From: Syntrophaceae bacterium
Lineage (GTDB): Bacteria > Desulfobacterota > Syntrophorhabdia > Syntrophorhabdales > WCHB1-27
Direction: 5' to 3'
NCBI GenBank assembly: GCA_003165115.1
Contig: PLSJ01000138.1
Span: 273 to 9,155 of the forward strand
DNA length: 8,883 bases
Below are positions 7,675 to 8,883 of this stretch, piece by piece. Below the pieces are notes generated by a model. That model saw only the letters and a list, made by a program, of their open reading frames with translations, was not told where the DNA came from and ran no database searches. Both the position numbers and the translations under genes were made by a program. Each line of letters starts with the position of its first letter. Position 1 is the stretch's first letter.

Positions 7675-8883
7675 CTACCTCTTGTTCCACGGGGGCGCAG
7701 GGTAGATGACTTTCGCTCCCGTATCGAGAGGGTCCACGCTCACGTGCTTTCCGTTTTGGATTTGAAGACTGCCGAGGCGTCCCTTGATATTCCTTCCCTT
7801 CCCATCCCATTTGAACGACCCGTAGAAGGTCGTGACGTCCATGGTGCTCAGCACCTCACGGATCTTGGCCTGGTCCAGGGTGCCGGCCTTCTCGATCGCG
7901 ATCTGGAGCAGGAGGCCACAGGTAGCGCCTACGGAGTTGTAGACGTGCGGCGCGACCCCGGTCTTCTTTTGGAAAGCATCGGCAAAGGAGTTCACGTCGA
8001 AGTAGGGGCCTTTCCATTTCATAGCCTTGGCCCAATGATAGACGCTGAACACGTAATCCCCGTCCTTGCCCAGGATCTTGACCCAGTCTTCAAACTCGGG
8101 GGCGTTGAGAAAGGCATATGCCTTGGGATTTATATTGAGCTCTTTACACTGCTTTAGAAAGGGGACGGAATCTTCGAAGTAGCCGCTGAAGAAAATGAGG
8201 TCCGGGTTCTTCGCCTTGAGGACCGTGAGCGTCGCCGAGAAATCCGTGGTCTTCATGGGAAACTTGGTGTAATAGACCTCCTGCAGCCCGAGGGTTTTGA
8301 TCTGGCTCCTGAGACCGTCGGCGGCCAGGATGGTGAAGAGGCTGTCCAGGCAGAGAACGGCGACCGTCTTCGGCGCGGGCTTCTGCCGCGAAAGAAGGTC
8401 CGCCGCATAGAAGAAATCGTTGCTGGCGGGCGGCATTACGGAGAAGAGGTACTTATACCCACGCTCGTAAAGCGCATCCGAGTTGGCCGCACCCGCGAGG
8501 GTGATATAGCCGTACCGCTCACCGATGGCGCTCGTCGCAAAAGCGATGCCGCTCGAATAGGGGGACAGGAGAAAATTGACCTTATCCTCGGTGATCAGCT
8601 TTTCCGTGAGCTTCGCCGCGGTCATGGTGTCCGACTTATCATCGTAGTAGATGATCTCCACCTTGTACTTCTTGTTTCCCACGTTGACGCCGCCCCGCTC
8701 GTTCACCCAATCGCGCCAGAAATCGTAGCCTCCCTTCAGCTCGCCGCCTTCCCGGGCAAACTTCCCGGTCATGCTGATGGCCGCGCCGAGAAGGATCTTG
8801 TCCTGGGCCGCGTGCGCCCGGACCGCGACCGTACCGAGCAGAAAAAGAGAAACCGTGAAAACCAACAGCAATTTGCCCATCAG
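7675..8883 (-). CDS. Periplasmic ligand-binding protein of Liv-type importer, cluster A, first copy (start just outside)
   Basis: Type I periplasmic binding protein (COG0683-like). The visible ATG at 8880 gives 401 residues, but it is preceded by CTG exactly as in the second copy, where the true start lies five codons further up (MKRVL). The gene is therefore most likely 406 codons and cut by the window edge. Using the visible ATG as residue 1: signal peptide 1-24 ending AHA, mature family opening KILLGAAISMTGKF (28-41), YYDDKSD (78-84), ligand-site segments LLSPYSSGIAF (104-114) and ITLAGAANSDAL (126-137), FSGYFEDSVPFLKQ (231-244), Glu262 in NAPEFEDW, and PPWNKR at the end. It is the tandem paralogue of the 6382-7602 gene with no gaps and about 70 substitutions, none in the first 60 residues. 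It is first in the visible part of cluster A; its promoter is outside. Confidence 0.95.
   Translation of the reverse strand: MMGKLLLVFTVSLFLLGTVAVRAHAAQDKILLGAAISMTGKFAREGGELKGGYDFWRDWVNERGGVNVGNKKYKVEIIYYDDKSDTMTAAKLTEKLITEDKVNFLLSPYSSGIAFATSAIGERYGYITLAGAANSDALYERGYKYLFSVMPPASNDFFYAADLLSRQKPAPKTVAVLCLDSLFTILAADGLRSQIKTLGLQEVYYTKFPMKTTDFSATLTVLKAKNPDLIFFSGYFEDSVPFLKQCKELNINPKAYAFLNAPEFEDWVKILGKDGDYVFSVYHWAKAMKWKGPYFDVNSFADAFQKKTGVAPHVYNSVGATCGLLLQIAIEKAGTLDQAKIREVLSTMDVTTFYGSFKWDGKGRNIKGRLGSLQIQNGKHVSVDPLDTGAKVIYPAPPWNKR
8701..8883. repeat. Identical direct repeat, copy in the first binding-protein gene
   Basis: Partner of 7408-7590, identical over all 183 visible bases and reaching the right edge of the window. 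Downstream of it in the gene (8671-8700) about 10 of 30 bases differ, then 8581-8670 again shows only 1 difference in 90, giving a mosaic pattern. Confidence 0.93.

Noticed and set aside
5791..8157. Long plus-strand open frame of 788 codons
   Set aside because: Antisense to livH, the second binding protein and part of the first. It contains a repeated pattern only because the genes beneath it are tandem paralogues. No domain or convincing start signal is visible.

Overview
The window is an all-transport region. Every gene I can support lies on the minus strand, so transcription runs from high to low coordinates. It holds one complete six-gene ABC importer cluster of the branched-chain/hydrophobic amino acid (HAAT, Liv) type, then the first three genes of a second Liv-type cluster that runs off the left edge. 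The sequence is GC-rich (roughly 60% by eye). It encodes Sec signal peptides and periplasmic binding proteins, so it comes from a Gram-negative-type bacterium. Dense, paralogous Liv clusters with TTG starts fit Desulfobacterota (former Deltaproteobacteria) or similar metabolically versatile environmental lineages, but this is a weak inference because no phylogenetic marker is present.

Cluster A (8883 down to 3002): two tandem paralogous periplasmic binding proteins (7675-8880, cut at the right edge by about five codons, and 6382-7602), livH (5482-6345), livM (4491-5489), livG (3733-4494) and livF (3002-3736). The three junctions from livH to livF all overlap, by 8, 4 and 4 bases, so the membrane and ATPase genes are probably translationally coupled. 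The binding-protein genes are set off by 72- and 36-base gaps with their own ribosome binding sites. Cluster B (2890 down to 1): a third, distantly related binding protein (1745-2890), livH (812-1684) and a livM cut off by the left edge (1-815). Its livG and livF presumably lie just outside.

Each binding protein would capture a ligand in the periplasm and deliver it to a LivH-LivM channel driven by LivG-LivF. The substrate cannot be read from the sequence. This superfamily handles branched-chain amino acids but also amides, urea, aromatic acids and other small organic acids.

I see no novel system here. The most interesting points are the mosaic identity between the two tandem binding proteins, which suggests gene conversion or a very recent exchange of the 5' part; the repeated TTGA stop/start overlaps; and two unrelated Liv clusters lying head to tail. 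No RNA genes, mobile elements, CRISPR arrays, convincing promoters or rho-independent terminators were found. All intergenic gaps are 111 bases or less.
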